This document shows, piece by piece, positions 48,501 through 60,297 of a stretch of DNA of 64,000 nt. The notes under the pieces were generated by a model. That model had not been told where the DNA came from. It worked only from the letters and a program-made list of their open reading frames with translations, and ran no database searches. Location of the stretch: the NCBI GenBank assembly GCA_015178975.1, contig WHVD01000010.1, positions 682,001 to 746,000 on the forward strand, in the 5' to 3' direction. The position numbers were made by a program, and so were the translations under genes. This DNA comes from Hysterangium stoloniferum (taxonomy: Eukaryota > Basidiomycota > Agaricomycetes > Hysterangiales > Hysterangiaceae). The stretch's first letter is position 1; each line of letters opens with the position of its first letter.

Positions 48501-49906
48501 CTGCCAAAAGTTACAGAAAAGCCGTTTTCATCGAGTTGGCCAACAGATATTAAGGTATATCCAACCTCGGGAGAGTAGAGCACCTCAGTAAGGTGCAATT
48601 TTGAGGTTAGGCCATTATTGGGTAAGTCTAGGACAAGTTCTCCTTGGCCGACTGCCTGAAAACTGCCCCTATTTGCAGCGCGAAAAAACTTTGGGGAAAT
48701 ATCCGTGAAGTTTAATAAATCATCTCGATATGGCGTCATAGAACAAGAGCACCCAGAGTCAACTAACTCGGTGCGGGTATGTATTGCAGGTTGCTCGGCA
48801 TCGGAGATGGTTGCGGCAACAATGTTGTCATCATTCTCTCTGGAGTGTTCATCTAACACATCAGAATCCCAGGTACTGGCCGACATATCGGGGTGATCTT
48901 CGCCAATAACAGAGAACCAGTCTGATGCGCTGTCGTCAAGGTCGTTTATAGGGTAAGAGGAGTCAGAAATGGATCCACATTCCGGTATAGATTCTTCATC
49001 TACAACAAATACACCCTCACTTTCGGAATCGGAGTCTACAGTGGCATTGGCAGAGCCACTAGGTTTCGTAGGTGAGGTGTCATTCTTCTTCTCGACTTTC
49101 TTGGTTTTGGGACAACTGTCCTGTTTATGACCTTTTTCGTTGCAGTTCCAGCACACTCCACGAGGTTTCCGGTCACGGTTTTTGCCCTTCCCTTTGTCAG
49201 ATGAACCAGCAAACAATGCCTCATCCCGTTCATCATCTTTTGTCTTTCCGGAACGTCTAGATCGCAGCATCTTCTGGCGCTCGTATTCTTCGGAGATCAG
49301 CATGATGAGTTTATCAGGTGAGATAGTACCAGTGGGGCTCCACATTCGTGCTGCTGCTAATTGACTTGACGCGAAGTTGGACAAGGCTATGGGGAGAGAT
49401 GAAATGATAGTGGATCGGTAATCCTTTTCATCTATGTCAACTCCCACTGATGCTAACTCTTCTCTTTTGACCCGTAGGGTATCAAGGAATTCCCGAACAT
49501 TCGCCTTTTCCGCACACCGCATTTCGAGGAATCGGGATCTCAAATCAGTTTGAGCATACGTGCCTTTCTCTGTGTATTCAGAGACAATTGAGTCCCATCG
49601 TTCCTTCACGGTTTTCTTGGAATGCACCCTCATCAGGGTTGAGTCGGGTATTTTCTGGGTGAGCAAGGATTTGGCAGATTTCTCGTTTTTGTCCCACAAT
49701 GCAATTGCGGCTAATTCTTCTTCACTAGGTGTTGCAGTTGCAGAAGTTGGCCGCAGGGTAGTGCCATTAAAATGACCCCAAAAACCTTTTGCTTCAACAG
49801 CGTCCTCCAAACGGACTGCAAATATAGCCCAGTTTACACCGCTGCTGTCAAGCTTGGGAACAGTGGAAGGAAGGGAGTCGGACAAGGAAGTAGCAGTAGT
49901 GGTCAT
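45594..49906 (-). pseudogene. Copia gag-pol, array copy 1
   Basis: Parts in Copia order on the minus strand from 49906: UBN2-type gag (AIFAVRLEDAVEAKGFWGHF), zinc knuckle CWNCNEKGHKQDSC, protease VDSGCSCSMTP, gag-pre-integrase RRMGHIAPDIAHRL, integrase (HTDVWGPAPTQ; HSDRGGEFLS; TPQHNGIAERRNR), reverse transcriptase (IDIKGAYLNGEL; LVHVDDCTIAS) and RNase H (TESEYVAATHASKEALWLR; TKHIDIRFHFIRW). It looks nearly whole, with about one break. Confidence 0.95.
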
Positions 49907-49951
49907 CTTGTGATATCAACTGTGCGTAGTGTAGTTCGGGGCCCAATAACC

Positions 49952-50353
49952 TATTAGAGTTAAGAGTCTAGATACAACAATTAATACTCAGTATTTGCGC
50001 GCAGTATGCCAAATAGCTGAGTTGATTACCTAGATACAACAATTAATACTAGGTAATAAATGAGTAAGAAAGATAAATAAAAGTAGTGATAACTATCTCA
50101 CCTCAGTATTTGCGCGCAGTATGCCAAATAGCTGAGGTGATACTAACTAAATTGTCCTGTATTTAAACTGTCTAGTAGCCAAGAGAAATATCCATATAAT
50201 ATATAATATCAAGACAAGGGTACGAAATGACTATTGTTACCAATGTTTATATCGCCGTAAGGCCATATTGCGGCCTTTGCATGACCGTATGACCGTGTGG
50301 CCGTATAGCCGAATACGGTCATCGCGGACTATTTCATGCTTGTTGATCCAACA
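49952..50353 (-). repeat. Copia LTR 2 of 3 (shared)
   Basis: Identical by eye to LTR 1 and LTR 3. It serves both bodies. Confidence 0.95.
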
Positions 50354-50360
50354 CTCCCCT

Positions 50361-53300
50361 TCAAGCTGTAGATAGTCCTAATTCAGAAGCAAAGTGTTTG
50401 ACTTTCGCGGATGGAAGTGGCTTTGTGAGCGTATCGGCAACCATGTCACCGGTTGGGCAGTAAACAAGGCGGATTGAGCCATTTTCTATGATCCAGCGGA
50501 TGAAATGAAAACGTATGTCGATATGTTTCGTGCGAGCGTGGTACTGATGATCTTTCGTGAGTGCAATGGCCGATTGATTGTCTGAAAACAAAGTTGTGGG
50601 TGTATCTGGGGGTCCAAACAATTGACTAAGCAAAGAACGCAACCAAAGCGCTTCCTTAGATGCATGGGTCGCTGCAACATATTCACTCTCGGTCGTAGAG
50701 AGTGAAACTATCTCCTGTCGCTTTGCACTCCAGGATACGGCGCCACCATTTAACATAAAGGCGTAGCCAGAAATGGCGTGACGATCTTCAGCCATACTAC
50801 CATCGGCGTCAGCATATCCAGTAAGTGTTCGATTGTGATCTTGCTTCCTGTATGTTAACCACAAATGGTTGGTACCTTTTAGATAGCGGAAGATTCGCTT
50901 CACGGCCTCCCAGTGGGCTCGACCTGGATTGTTGGAAAATCTCGAAACTACTTGCACAGCGAAGGCAATGTCAGGACGAGTACCCATTGCAGCGTACATA
51001 AGGGAGCCAACAGCCTCATGATAAGGTATATCGCGCATTTCAGTGCTTTCTTTCGTGGTCGAGGGAGATTGAGATGAAGATAAGTGCATGGTATGGTCCA
51101 TAGGAGTGGATATTGGTTTTAGATCTTCAAGGTGATAACGACGGAGGATGGAATCGATGTAGGAACGTTGAGATAAGCGTAAGGTGTGTTGTTCCCGTTC
51201 ACGAGTTATTTTGATTCCTAATAGCCAGTGCAGGTTTCCCATATCACTGATCTCCACATGAGTAGCAACGTCATGTTTGAAGGTAATAATGGTATCGTTT
51301 GAGGTTGAAGCGATTGTGCAATCATCGACATGAACCAGCACAATTGTCAGGATACTGTGCTTCATACGATAAAACACGGCCTGATCAATATCACTGCGAG
51401 TGAATTCTAACTTTTCCATGATCTCCACTAACTTTTGATACCAGCGTCGTCCGGACTGTTTTAAACCGTACAGTGTCTTTAAGAGGTGGCACACTTGCCC
51501 TTTCGAGTCTGGAGCGTGATATCCAGGTGGCTGCTTCATGAAGATTGTCTCGTCGTTTGTGAGTTCACCATTTAGATATGCACCTTTAATGTCAATCTGG
51601 TGTAATTCGAGGTTCAGTGCAGCTGCCATTGACAACACAGTGCGAATTGAAGCAAGTTTTGCGACGGGTGCAAATGTGTCGAAGTAATCAACACCAGCGC
51701 AACCAAACGGGCCTTGTACCTGACGACGTTTCCTGCAGCATCCTTTTTGGCACGAAAGACCCATTTCGATCCGACTATGTTGGCACCTTCAGGAGGGTTG
51801 ACAAGCTCCCAGGTGTGTGCAGTCCGCAGTGTTTCTAGCTCTTCAAAAATGGCCTGTTCCCACAATGGCCAGTCGGGACGATGCTTGGCTTCAGTCAAGG
51901 AACGTGGTTCAATTGCCTCAGCATTGCTGATTTCGAGAGCTAGTGCGTGTTCTTCTTGCATTTCCGTTAACATCATCCAGTTTGCTGTGCCTTCTCCTTC
52001 CAGGACTTCGGTACTGCTGTTCGCAGGTTTGCTGGTAGGCAATTGGATGCCAGTGGTGAGTTTGGGGTCAGATTGCCAGTGCGTACTGACACCAGTGCCA
52101 TGTAAAATGTCCTGAATACGCTGGCTAGCTTTTCTGGTACGTTTTTCTGTGGTGATTACTCCAGGTTGCGAATTTTCGCTGTTCTGCATAGGAGTGGTGA
52201 GTAGCTTCGGTTTAGTGTCAGTTTTCATTTCGATAAGGTTCCATTCCTCCCCTTCGAGACGAGAGGCTGACAAGTTATTGTAGTACACGTTGCGTTCGAC
52301 TGTTACAGTCTGCTTGTCTGGCCAATAAACGCGTACACTGTTACTTCGATCGTCGATGCCCACCCAGTTTCCTTCGCGTACTCGTCCTCCAAGTTTATCA
52401 CCACTTGCCACCCTTACCCAAACCCTTTCACCCCATTCGCGCAAATCCTTCAAATTTGGCTTGGTTTTGAAGACTGCTTCATATGGTGTAGTGTCGCCTA
52501 CAGCTTTTGTGGTTGTGCGATTCAATAACCATATGACATGCCGAGCGGCTTCACCCCACAGAGATTTCGGTAACACACTGGCATGTAGGAGGGCTCGTAC
52601 TCGTTCTAGGATGGTGCGGTTTCGACGTTCTGCAATGCCATTATGCTGTGGAGTGTCGTGTGTGGTAAGTTTCTGCTCAGTGCCTTTGATTTTGAGATGG
52701 TGCTCAAAATCTTTGCTGAGGAATTCGCCGCCACGATCTGAATGCAGTTTCTTTATGGGCGCATTAAGTTGTGTTGCACACCAGGCTTCAAATTTCAGGT
52801 AAGCATCAAAAGTGTCTGCCTTGGTTCTGAGAAGTTGCAAGTGAGTAAAGCGTGTGTTATCATCTGTAAAAGTCACATAATAACGACGACCTCCTAGTGT
52901 TTGTGTGGGTGCAGGCCCCCACACGTCTGTGTGTATTTCTTCACCAAATGCTTCAGCACGTGCGCCTTGGCGGATTTTTTGGATCGGCTTCCTGGTGGCT
53001 TTAGCATAGATACAAGATTCGCAGAAAAATGGATCTCCACTCGGTGAGTATTTCAATTGAACACCGGTAACAAAACCCTTTTTTACCAGGCGGTGTGCAA
53101 TGTCTGGGGCTATATGGCCCATTCGGCGATGAAATTTTTCAATGGTAAGATCTTCATCAACCATATTCGCCGAGTCGATTTCACTGACATGCTTGTACAG
53201 ATTTCGCTTTGACTTGGGTATTTCACCAACAGTGTTGCCAGCTGCATCGCGGATGACACATTTTCCACTGCCAAAAGTTACAGAAAAGCCGTTTTCATCG

Positions 53301-54673
53301 AGTTGGCCAACAGATATTAAGGTATATCCAACCTCGGGAGAGTAGAGCACCTCAGTAAGGTGCAATTTTGAGGTTAGGCCATTATTGGGTAAGTCTAGGA
53401 CAAGTTCTCCTTGGCCGACTGCCTGAAAACTGCCCCTATTTGCAGCGCGAAAAAACTTTGGGGAAATATCCGTGAAGTTTAATAAATCATCTCGATATGG
53501 CGTCATAGAACAAGAGCACCCAGAGTCAACTAACTCGGTGCGGGTATGTATTGCAGGTTGCTCGGCATCGGAGATGGTTGCGGCAACAATGTTGTCATCA
53601 TTCTCTCTGGAGTGTTCATCTAACACATCAGAATCCCAGGTACTGGCCGACATATCGGGGTGATCTTCGCCAATAACAGAGAACCAGTCTGATGCGCTGT
53701 CGTCAAGGTCGTTTATAGGGTAAGAGGAGTCAGAAATGGATCCACATTCCGGTATAGATTCTTCATCTACAACAAATACACCCTCACTTTCGGAATCGGA
53801 GTCTACAGTGGCATTGGCAGAGCCACTAGGTTTCGTAGGTGAGGTGTCATTCTTCTTCTCGACTTTCTTGGTTTTGGGACAACTGTCCTGTTTATGACCT
53901 TTTTCGTTGCAGTTCCAGCACACTCCACGAGGTTTCCGGTCACGGTTTTTGCCCTTCCCTTTGTCAGATGAACCAGCAAACAATGCCTCATCCCGTTCAT
54001 CATCTTTTGTCTTTCCGGAACGTCTAGATCGCAGCATCTTCTGGCGCTCGTATTCTTCGGAGATCAGCATGATGAGTTTATCAGGTGAGATAGTACCAGT
54101 GGGGCTCCACATTCGTGCTGCTGCTAATTGACTTGACGCGAAGTTGGACAAGGCTATGGGGAGAGATGAAATGATAGTGGATCGGTAATCCTTTTCATCT
54201 ATGTCAACTCCCACTGATGCTAACTCTTCTCTTTTGACCCGTAGGGTATCAAGGAATTCCCGAACATTCGCCTTTTCCGCACACCGCATTTCGAGGAATC
54301 GGGATCTCAAATCAGTTTGAGCATACGTGCCTTTCTCTGTGTATTCAGAGACAATTGAGTCCCATCGTTCCTTCACGGTTTTCTTGGAATGCACCCTCAT
54401 CAGGGTTGAGTCGGGTATTTTCTGGGTGAGCAAGGATTTGGCAGATTTCTCGTTTTTGTCCCACAATGCAATTGCGGCTAATTCTTCTTCACTAGGTGTT
54501 GCAGTTGCAGAAGTTGGCCGCAGGGTAGTGCCATTAAAATGACCCCAAAAACCTTTTGCTTCAACAGCGTCCTCCAAACGGACTGCAAATATAGCCCAGT
54601 TTACACCGCTGCTGTCAAGCTTGGGAACAGTGGAAGGAAGGGAGTCGGACAAGGAAGTAGCAGTAGTGGTCAT
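50361..54673 (-). pseudogene. Copia gag-pol, array copy 2
   Basis: Same product and same parts as the first body, offset by 4767 bp, with the same single break. I saw no difference between the two translations. Confidence 0.95.
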
Positions 54674-54718
54674 CTTGTGATATCAACTGTGCGTAGTGTA
54701 GTTCGGGGCCCAATAACC

Positions 54719-55120
54719 TATTAGAGTTAAGAGTCTAGATACAACAATTAATACTCAGTATTTGCGCGCAGTATGCCAAATAGCTGAGTTGATTACCTAG
54801 ATACAACAATTAATACTAGGTAATAAATGAGTAAGAAAGATAAATAAAAGTAGTGATAACTATCTCACCTCAGTATTTGCGCGCAGTATGCCAAATAGCT
54901 GAGGTGATACTAACTAAATTGTCCTGTATTTAAACTGTCTAGTAGCCAAGAGAAATATCCATATAATATATAATATCAAGACAAGGGTACGAAATGACTA
55001 TTGTTACCAATGTTTATATCGCCGTAAGGCCATATTGCGGCCTTTGCATGACCGTATGACCGTGTGGCCGTATAGCCGAATACGGTCATCGCGGACTATT
55101 TCATGCTTGTTGATCCAACA
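54719..55120 (-). repeat. Copia LTR 3 of 3
   Basis: 5' LTR of the array in element orientation. It is followed by the AGTAT target duplication and the remainder of the duplicated host segment. Confidence 0.95.
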
Positions 55121-55203
55121 AGTATATCCCACCAAATGAAAAGATCACGTTTGTCGCTCTTCGCAATCCATCCACGACCACTGTGCAGAATTGACTTGAA
55201 AAG
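55121..55203. repeat. duplicated segment, copy 2 (right part)
   Basis: Reads AGTATATCCCACCAAATG... to GAATTGACTTGAAAA, continuing the match to copy 1 at 34003-34083 after the Copia array. Confidence 0.85.
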
Positions 55204-56880
55204 AGAGTGAAGTCGCATGTTCCCCCCACGCCAGCGCTAGTCTGCTTCCTAAAAGGTGGACTGTGTGTGTAGCAAAACGCTAGGCGAGAGTATCAGATCA
55301 ACTGTTTATATTATATAATCTTACAACACCGGTATTTTTCCCACTAATTCACTTATATGATTTTCATAAGGTTATCCGTTCTGCAAATGTAGTCGATCCG
55401 AGTCGAGAGAAGCAGACGGGAGCAAATGACACCACAGAATGGTCGAATCAATTGTACCTGGTCCCATCACGTGATGGAAATGAATGCTCATATCCTTTTT
55501 GGGAAGTCACCAACTTCGAATGGGAAACAAGGTTTGACGGCAGTGTCCTTCATATTACTCAGGGCAGGCTGGTCCATCTATGAATGCGGGATTGCCGACT
55601 GCTAGACAACCTACATATACTAGAACCATGTCATGGCTATGCGGCGTGCCCCCCCTTAACATTACTCACAACTTTCGCAATCACCCAAGATTGCGATGCA
55701 TCCCACTGAACACCCATACAGCACCTTCCCTCTTCAAGGACACAGCGATCCCACACAGTCAGTCATTTCATCCTTGCTACCGTTGGTACACCTAGATGCT
55801 GCATCATTCATAGTAATCACGGCGGCGTGCCACTTCAGAGAGCAATGCATACCGCGCAACATGCCCTCCCGAGTGTTAGAGTATGATATTACAGCTCTTA
55901 CATAGTCTATGATGTTCCCTATATTTTTCTGATATTTGTAGTATTTTTCCCAGCACTGTAGGTGCAGTATTGAGTGAGTTACCTAGTAAGGTAACTGATG
56001 TGTAGGTGCTTAGGTAAGCACCCTGTAGCATATTCCGCTGTGGGTGTGGGAAAGTCTCCTTAGTGTTTACTTTCCTCACACTCACAGGTATGTAGTTATT
56101 TCACAGTTGAATACACTTAGTGTTTACTTTCCTCACACTCACAGGGTGTTTGTTAAGAGTTATTCAACTGTTTCAACACCGAGGTGAGTCGAAACCGTGA
56201 CATTTGACATTGCAATAAAACATAATTAACGTGCCACCATTCGCAGCCACCACACGGTGACAGTCTATCCTGATGACTCCCCTTTCAGGGATACCTCAGG
56301 ATTCATTGGTGACACTTGGTCGTATCCGCAAACTGATGCTGAAACGTAAGCCTATTTTGCAGTTCGCCCGACTGTTCAAACATATTCATACTATTTACTT
56401 TTTTAGGATTTCAACGGAGTATGAGACTATTCCTATGAGTAGTTACTCGTGAGTTTTACGTCAAAATCTCACGCGATGTACTATATTTGAGCTCTGAGCA
56501 TATCACACAGATCGATAGCTCATGCCCTCCAACCCATATCCCAGCCGCCTGCTATTGATTAGTAACTAATGCGCTACTTTTATATATATTCATCTGACTA
56601 CTAGACACGAAGTAGTGACAGCTCTAACCCCAGTATCACCCAGTTGAATTCCTACAGTCTCAATCCTGGTTACTATGAGACGCAAAGCAATTCAACTGGC
56701 TTATTGAAAGCACCGGATAAATGTCTGGTCAGTGGAATGTATGTGTTTTATTATGAAATCTATAACAAATCATTATTAACCCAAATACCCGAAAAGATAT
56801 CCTTCCGCTGGCCAGACACGACCAAATTTAGATCTCACACCATCGTGGGAAAGGGACCTACAGTCCACTCCTTATGATGG
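55204..56880 (+). CDS. possible unrecognised gene, plus strand
   Basis: Several plus-strand stretches look coding: 55373-55568 (VIRSANVVDPSREK; TTEWSNQLYLVPSRDG; FWEVTNFEWETRFDG), 56245-56343 (HHTVTVYPDDSPFRDTSG; GDTWSYPQTD) and 56640-56875 (SYSLNPGYYETQSNSTGLL, ending at a stop at 56875). GTAAGCC...TTTTTTAG between 56345 and 56407 is a plausible intron. A ~200-bp block of internal repeats (55960-56165) lies in the middle, so these pieces may not belong to one gene. No domain was recognised. Confidence 0.3.
55960..56165. repeat. short duplicated blocks, possible LTR relic
   Basis: CTTAGTGTTTACTTTCCTCA with the following CACTCACAGG occurs twice, near 56058 and 56115. A GTAGGTGCTTAGGTAAGCAC palindrome-like stretch lies just upstream. 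The arrangement recalls the duplicated modules in the Copia LTRs, but the stem sequence differs. Confidence 0.45.
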
Positions 56881-56911
56881 GAGAAATGACTGTGGCCAGC
56901 CAAGCGGAGAA

Positions 56912-57409
56912 TTGTCCGCAGGACCAATGGTTACCGCACAAAATCTCACATCTCAACCTCCGTCGCCGTCGCCGTCACCCTTGCCCTCTCGCTGCCCCTG
57001 GGGCGGTATCTACCTTTCGGACGGAAGGAAATACCCATGTCCATTTAACGTGAATGGAAAGGGTGAGACCAAGGTGCTGGAGCATTGGGCGCGGGTGCAT
57101 GTTGCGAACGAAATTTTCGCTCTCCGTGTCGGACTCATAGAGTGGCATCAGGCCCATTTTGTAGATTGTGTCAAGAAGCTATGTACAGCGACTCTGGATC
57201 TTGGCATTTGCCCAAATCGAAACTGCCTAGGCGAGAGCTATAAGGCGGTCGGGGATAGAAGAGAGATGGTTCAGCGGCACCTGTTGAACCACCCTGAGTG
57301 CGAGGCGGCTTTCACGGAGTTCGAGGCTGCCTTCAGGGCGCCGCCGGAAAGAGGGTATGCGGACATGGTCGAAGAGCTCGGATACTGCAATCCAACCGAT
57401 CTCAGCTGA
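56912..57409 (+). CDS. small Cys/His-rich hypothetical protein
   Basis: Single-exon frame of 165 residues from MSAGPMVTAQN; the second Met six codons in could also be the start. A Pro/Ser-rich N-terminus (PPSPSPSPLPS) is followed by two Cys/His clusters: RCPWGG...YPCPF with LEHWARVH, and CPNRNC with HLLNHPEC. This is the spacing of paired degenerate C2H2-type zinc sites, so it may bind nucleic acid or protein. The composition looks like a real gene. No orthologue is recognised, and a domesticated or transposon-associated zinc-finger protein is possible. Confidence 0.55.
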   Translation: MSAGPMVTAQNLTSQPPSPSPSPLPSRCPWGGIYLSDGRKYPCPFNVNGKGETKVLEHWARVHVANEIFALRVGLIEWHQAHFVDCVKKLCTATLDLGICPNRNCLGESYKAVGDRREMVQRHLLNHPECEAAFTEFEAAFRAPPERGYADMVEELGYCNPTDLS

Positions 57410-58308
57410 AGGCTCTGAACTTATCGACGGGAGAGTATATGAACGCACACAGACGCCTCGCCTAACTCGTTACATATATGCCCAATGTATTCCAAGTGAT
57501 GTATAATTAAAAGTATCATCAGATCTATTAATCGGAAAAAGAAACTGAGCGAACCGTGGCCATCGATACACTCATCTCTCGGCTCTGACGATGAACATTG
57601 AAAATTTGGCGAATATTTGTCACGTGCAACACACTCGGATCTAGGTGATCAAGGTTCATTGTCCTTACTTGGATGCGATAGGAAGTTTCTGTGATCGTTG
57701 TTCCTATCGTACGAACTGCATGTCAGAAAAAATGAGTGTGTGAGAAGATATATTTTGTGCCCGATATCCTCGATCGGAGGGTCGTGTGTGTCAGCCTCAG
57801 ATCGGAATGGGTATCACTGTGTGTGGCTATTTGTGGCTGTGTATACATCTACATCTCGTTAAATTTTTTTTTGTTTGGAGCTTACGGCGCTATTCATGAT
57901 CACGGAATCGTGTGGACTATGAGCGGATACATCTAACGGCTACAATGTCACAGGATCCTAATTCATACAACATCACTTGATGCTGGAAAGAATCCCCAAC
58001 CCTTCACTCATGTAATGTTTTGATAAACATTGCTGATAAGGAAAAGACAAAGATTGTGACAAAAGGGATGCAGGTATGACTTGATTGCAGAACATGGTTG
58101 TTCAAGGTGATCCAATTCAGCACAGTATGGCATTGATATAGTAGGTGAATGTAAGGGGAGATTTTATTTCTTGTATTTTTCATTTTCAAGTTGTCTGCCC
58201 ATTCAGGAGTTAGGTAGATTAATTAGTAGTATTTCTTGTCATTTTCTCATATTTTTTCAATAGCTATTCCACCCTCTAGGAATATTCTAAGGTAGAGTAA
58301 ATAGTTAG
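57410..58308. other. no recognised gene
   Basis: 3' flank of the small zinc-cluster gene and spacer before the right Ty3/Gypsy element. Low-complexity TGTGTG stretches near 57725-57850. No coding or repeat identity was found. Confidence 0.5.
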
Positions 58309-58904
58309 TGTCTATTACGACCTGTTCCCAGATGTTTTCAATATCCGACATCCAACATCTGATATCTGACTTCCGACTATGGAACATCATAGTTACCGTA
58401 TCATCTGTATTCTTCCCTTGTTCTGCATTTGGTAATTTGTCTGTTGACAAGTATTCACTCATTTGTTTATTATATTCCTGTTTCAGAATATTGTCTCCCT
58501 AATTCATCTTATTGTATTCCCATTTCAGAATACTTCCGTTTTCATCTTATTGTGATCTTAATTTGTAGAACAATAATGAGAAGACTTATATTAGTTTCTG
58601 TGAATTTGTACTTTACTTTAGATCTGATATCAACTTAGTTTCTTATTCCCTCTTCCATCTTTCTGTACACTCGATATTTGGAACTCTTCGGAACTCTGAA
58701 TATCTGTATCTGTTAGAATGAAGAAGGGAGGTGGATGTGAAACACAAGAAGTGTGAGAGCTCAGACACAGACACAGACATGAACGAGTGAATGCAAATTT
58801 CACCAGTGCGCACTATGGACCCACAATGGTACACAACTTGTAACTACTGTGCTGAGTCACTGTTACGACTGGAAATCCCACTGGACTCTGGGCACTAACT
58901 TATA

Positions 58905-59119
58905 CAGTGGGTCAAAAAACTGCCCCAATGTTTATGCATTTTAGAAAGATTGATATTGTGTGAAGGAATGACATCAGCAAAAATTCTGAAAAATTCACAT
59001 GATATACTAGAACATGTTGGCTATCTACCAACTTAAGAAATCATGTGATTCCAATCAAAGGTCATTGCTCAATAAATCAAACAAAATAATCACTCATTGG
59101 GGCAGTTTTTTGACCCTCT
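58905..59119. repeat. left terminal inverted repeat of Tc1 element
   Basis: Outer edge CAGTGGGTCAAAAAACTG; inner edge CAGTTTTTTGACCCTCTA, which is the outer motif inverted. Confidence 0.9.
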
Positions 59120-59265
59120 ATTATTTTCTCTGATTTTCAATGTTACACACCCAGTATAAGGTAGGAGTGGGTCATGTGAGTCATCAACATGTCATGTGAC
59201 CTTATTTGTATCAATTTGGCATGTTGAACTTTGTTCATTCATCTCCTTGACTCCTTACCACCACT

Positions 59266-60280
59266 ATGAAATCCATCTCTGCTGAAAAGCATTCTTCTGT
59301 TGTTTCTCTCCTCAATGAGGGATATTCCCATTGTCAAATTCAAGCTAGGACTGGCCTGGGGAAGGGTATTATTGGCAGGATCAGTAAGGAGGTAGAGGGG
59401 GATAAGGAAAATTATCCTAGTGGCCATCCTTTCAAGCTTTCCCTTATGATAAACAGTCAATTATCTGTCAAATCAGCTCTGGGAAGCTTGACAATGCTGT
59501 CCAAGCCACCCAATTCATAAATTCCATCATATCTACCTCTGTCACTCCTCAGATGGTTAGGAATGTGTTGAAAGAAGCTGGCTTTAGGTCAGCAACAAAG
59601 AAGAAAGTCTCTATGCTCAAGGGGTCTCATTGTCAGCAACATCTAAAGTTTGCCCAATACCATGAAAATTGGACTATGGAGGACTGGAAGAGGGTGTTGT
59701 GGACTGATGAGACAAAAATCAATAGGATTGGGTCAGATGGGAAGGTATATGTTTGGAAGCAACAAGGGGAACCAGTATCAGACAGGACCACCACACCAAC
59801 TGTCAAACATGGAGGGGGGAATAACTTGATGATTTGGGGGTGTATGGGCTGGAATGGGATGGGGAAGCTGATAGAGATGCAGGGGAACATGGATGCAGTG
59901 CAGTATTGTGAGATCTTGGAGGAGGGAGTGGAGGAGAGCATTGAAAGTTTGGAGATGGCTGAGGATACGTGGTACTTCCAACAGGACAATGATCCAAAAC
60001 ATACCTCAAAAAAGGCAGACCAGTGGTTTTCTGACAATAACATCATTCCCATGAAGTGACCTGCCCAATCCCCTGATCTAAATCCCATTGAACACCTCTG
60101 GCAACACCTCAAGGCCAAACTCCAACAATATGACATACCACCCAAAGGAGTACATGAATTATGGGATAGGGTGGCAAAGGAGTGGACTGAAATACCACCA
60201 GAGACATCTCAGAAGCTAATAGAAAGCATGCCTAAGAGGATACAAGCAGTTTTAAAGGCAAAGGGGGGTCATACAAAGTA
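59266..60280 (+). pseudogene. Tc1-type (DD34E) transposase, inactivated
   Basis: Starts MKSISAEKHSSVVSLLNEGY, a helix-turn-helix-like N-terminus with CQIQARTGLGKGIIGRIS. The catalytic core shows the first Asp in VLWTDETKINRIGSDG (~59710), the second in WYFQQDNDPKHTSKK (~59985), and the Glu in SPDLNPIEHLWQHLKAK (~60090), with 34 residues between the second Asp and Glu: DD34E. The C-terminus is ...VLKAKGGHTKY at 60281. Two lesions are visible: a frame change between about 59480 and 59553, and a TGA at 60057 where the family has Trp (MK-W-PAQSPD). The copy is therefore non-autonomous now but recently functional. Confidence 0.93.
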
Positions 60281-60297
60281 TTAGATTGTAAAATAAT

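Larger units (their letters stand above)
45185..55120 (-). mobile_element. tandem Copia array: LTR-body-LTR-body-LTR, AGTAT target duplication
   Basis: Three LTRs of 402 bp (45185-45586, 49952-50353, 54719-55120) alternate with two bodies, with an exact period of 4767 bp. As far as I compared them by eye, the two repeats are identical. AGTAT flanks the array on both sides (45180-45184, 55121-55125), showing a single insertion later enlarged, as expected from recombination between LTRs. Elements read on the minus strand, with a GGTTATTGGGCC primer-binding site following the LTR. Each body looks nearly whole, with about one break, the same in both. It is the youngest insertion in the window. 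Confidence 0.95.

Noticed and set aside
59633-60145. Minus-strand open frame of 170 codons
   Set aside because: It is the shadow of the Tc1 transposase, whose DD34E motifs are on the plus strand.
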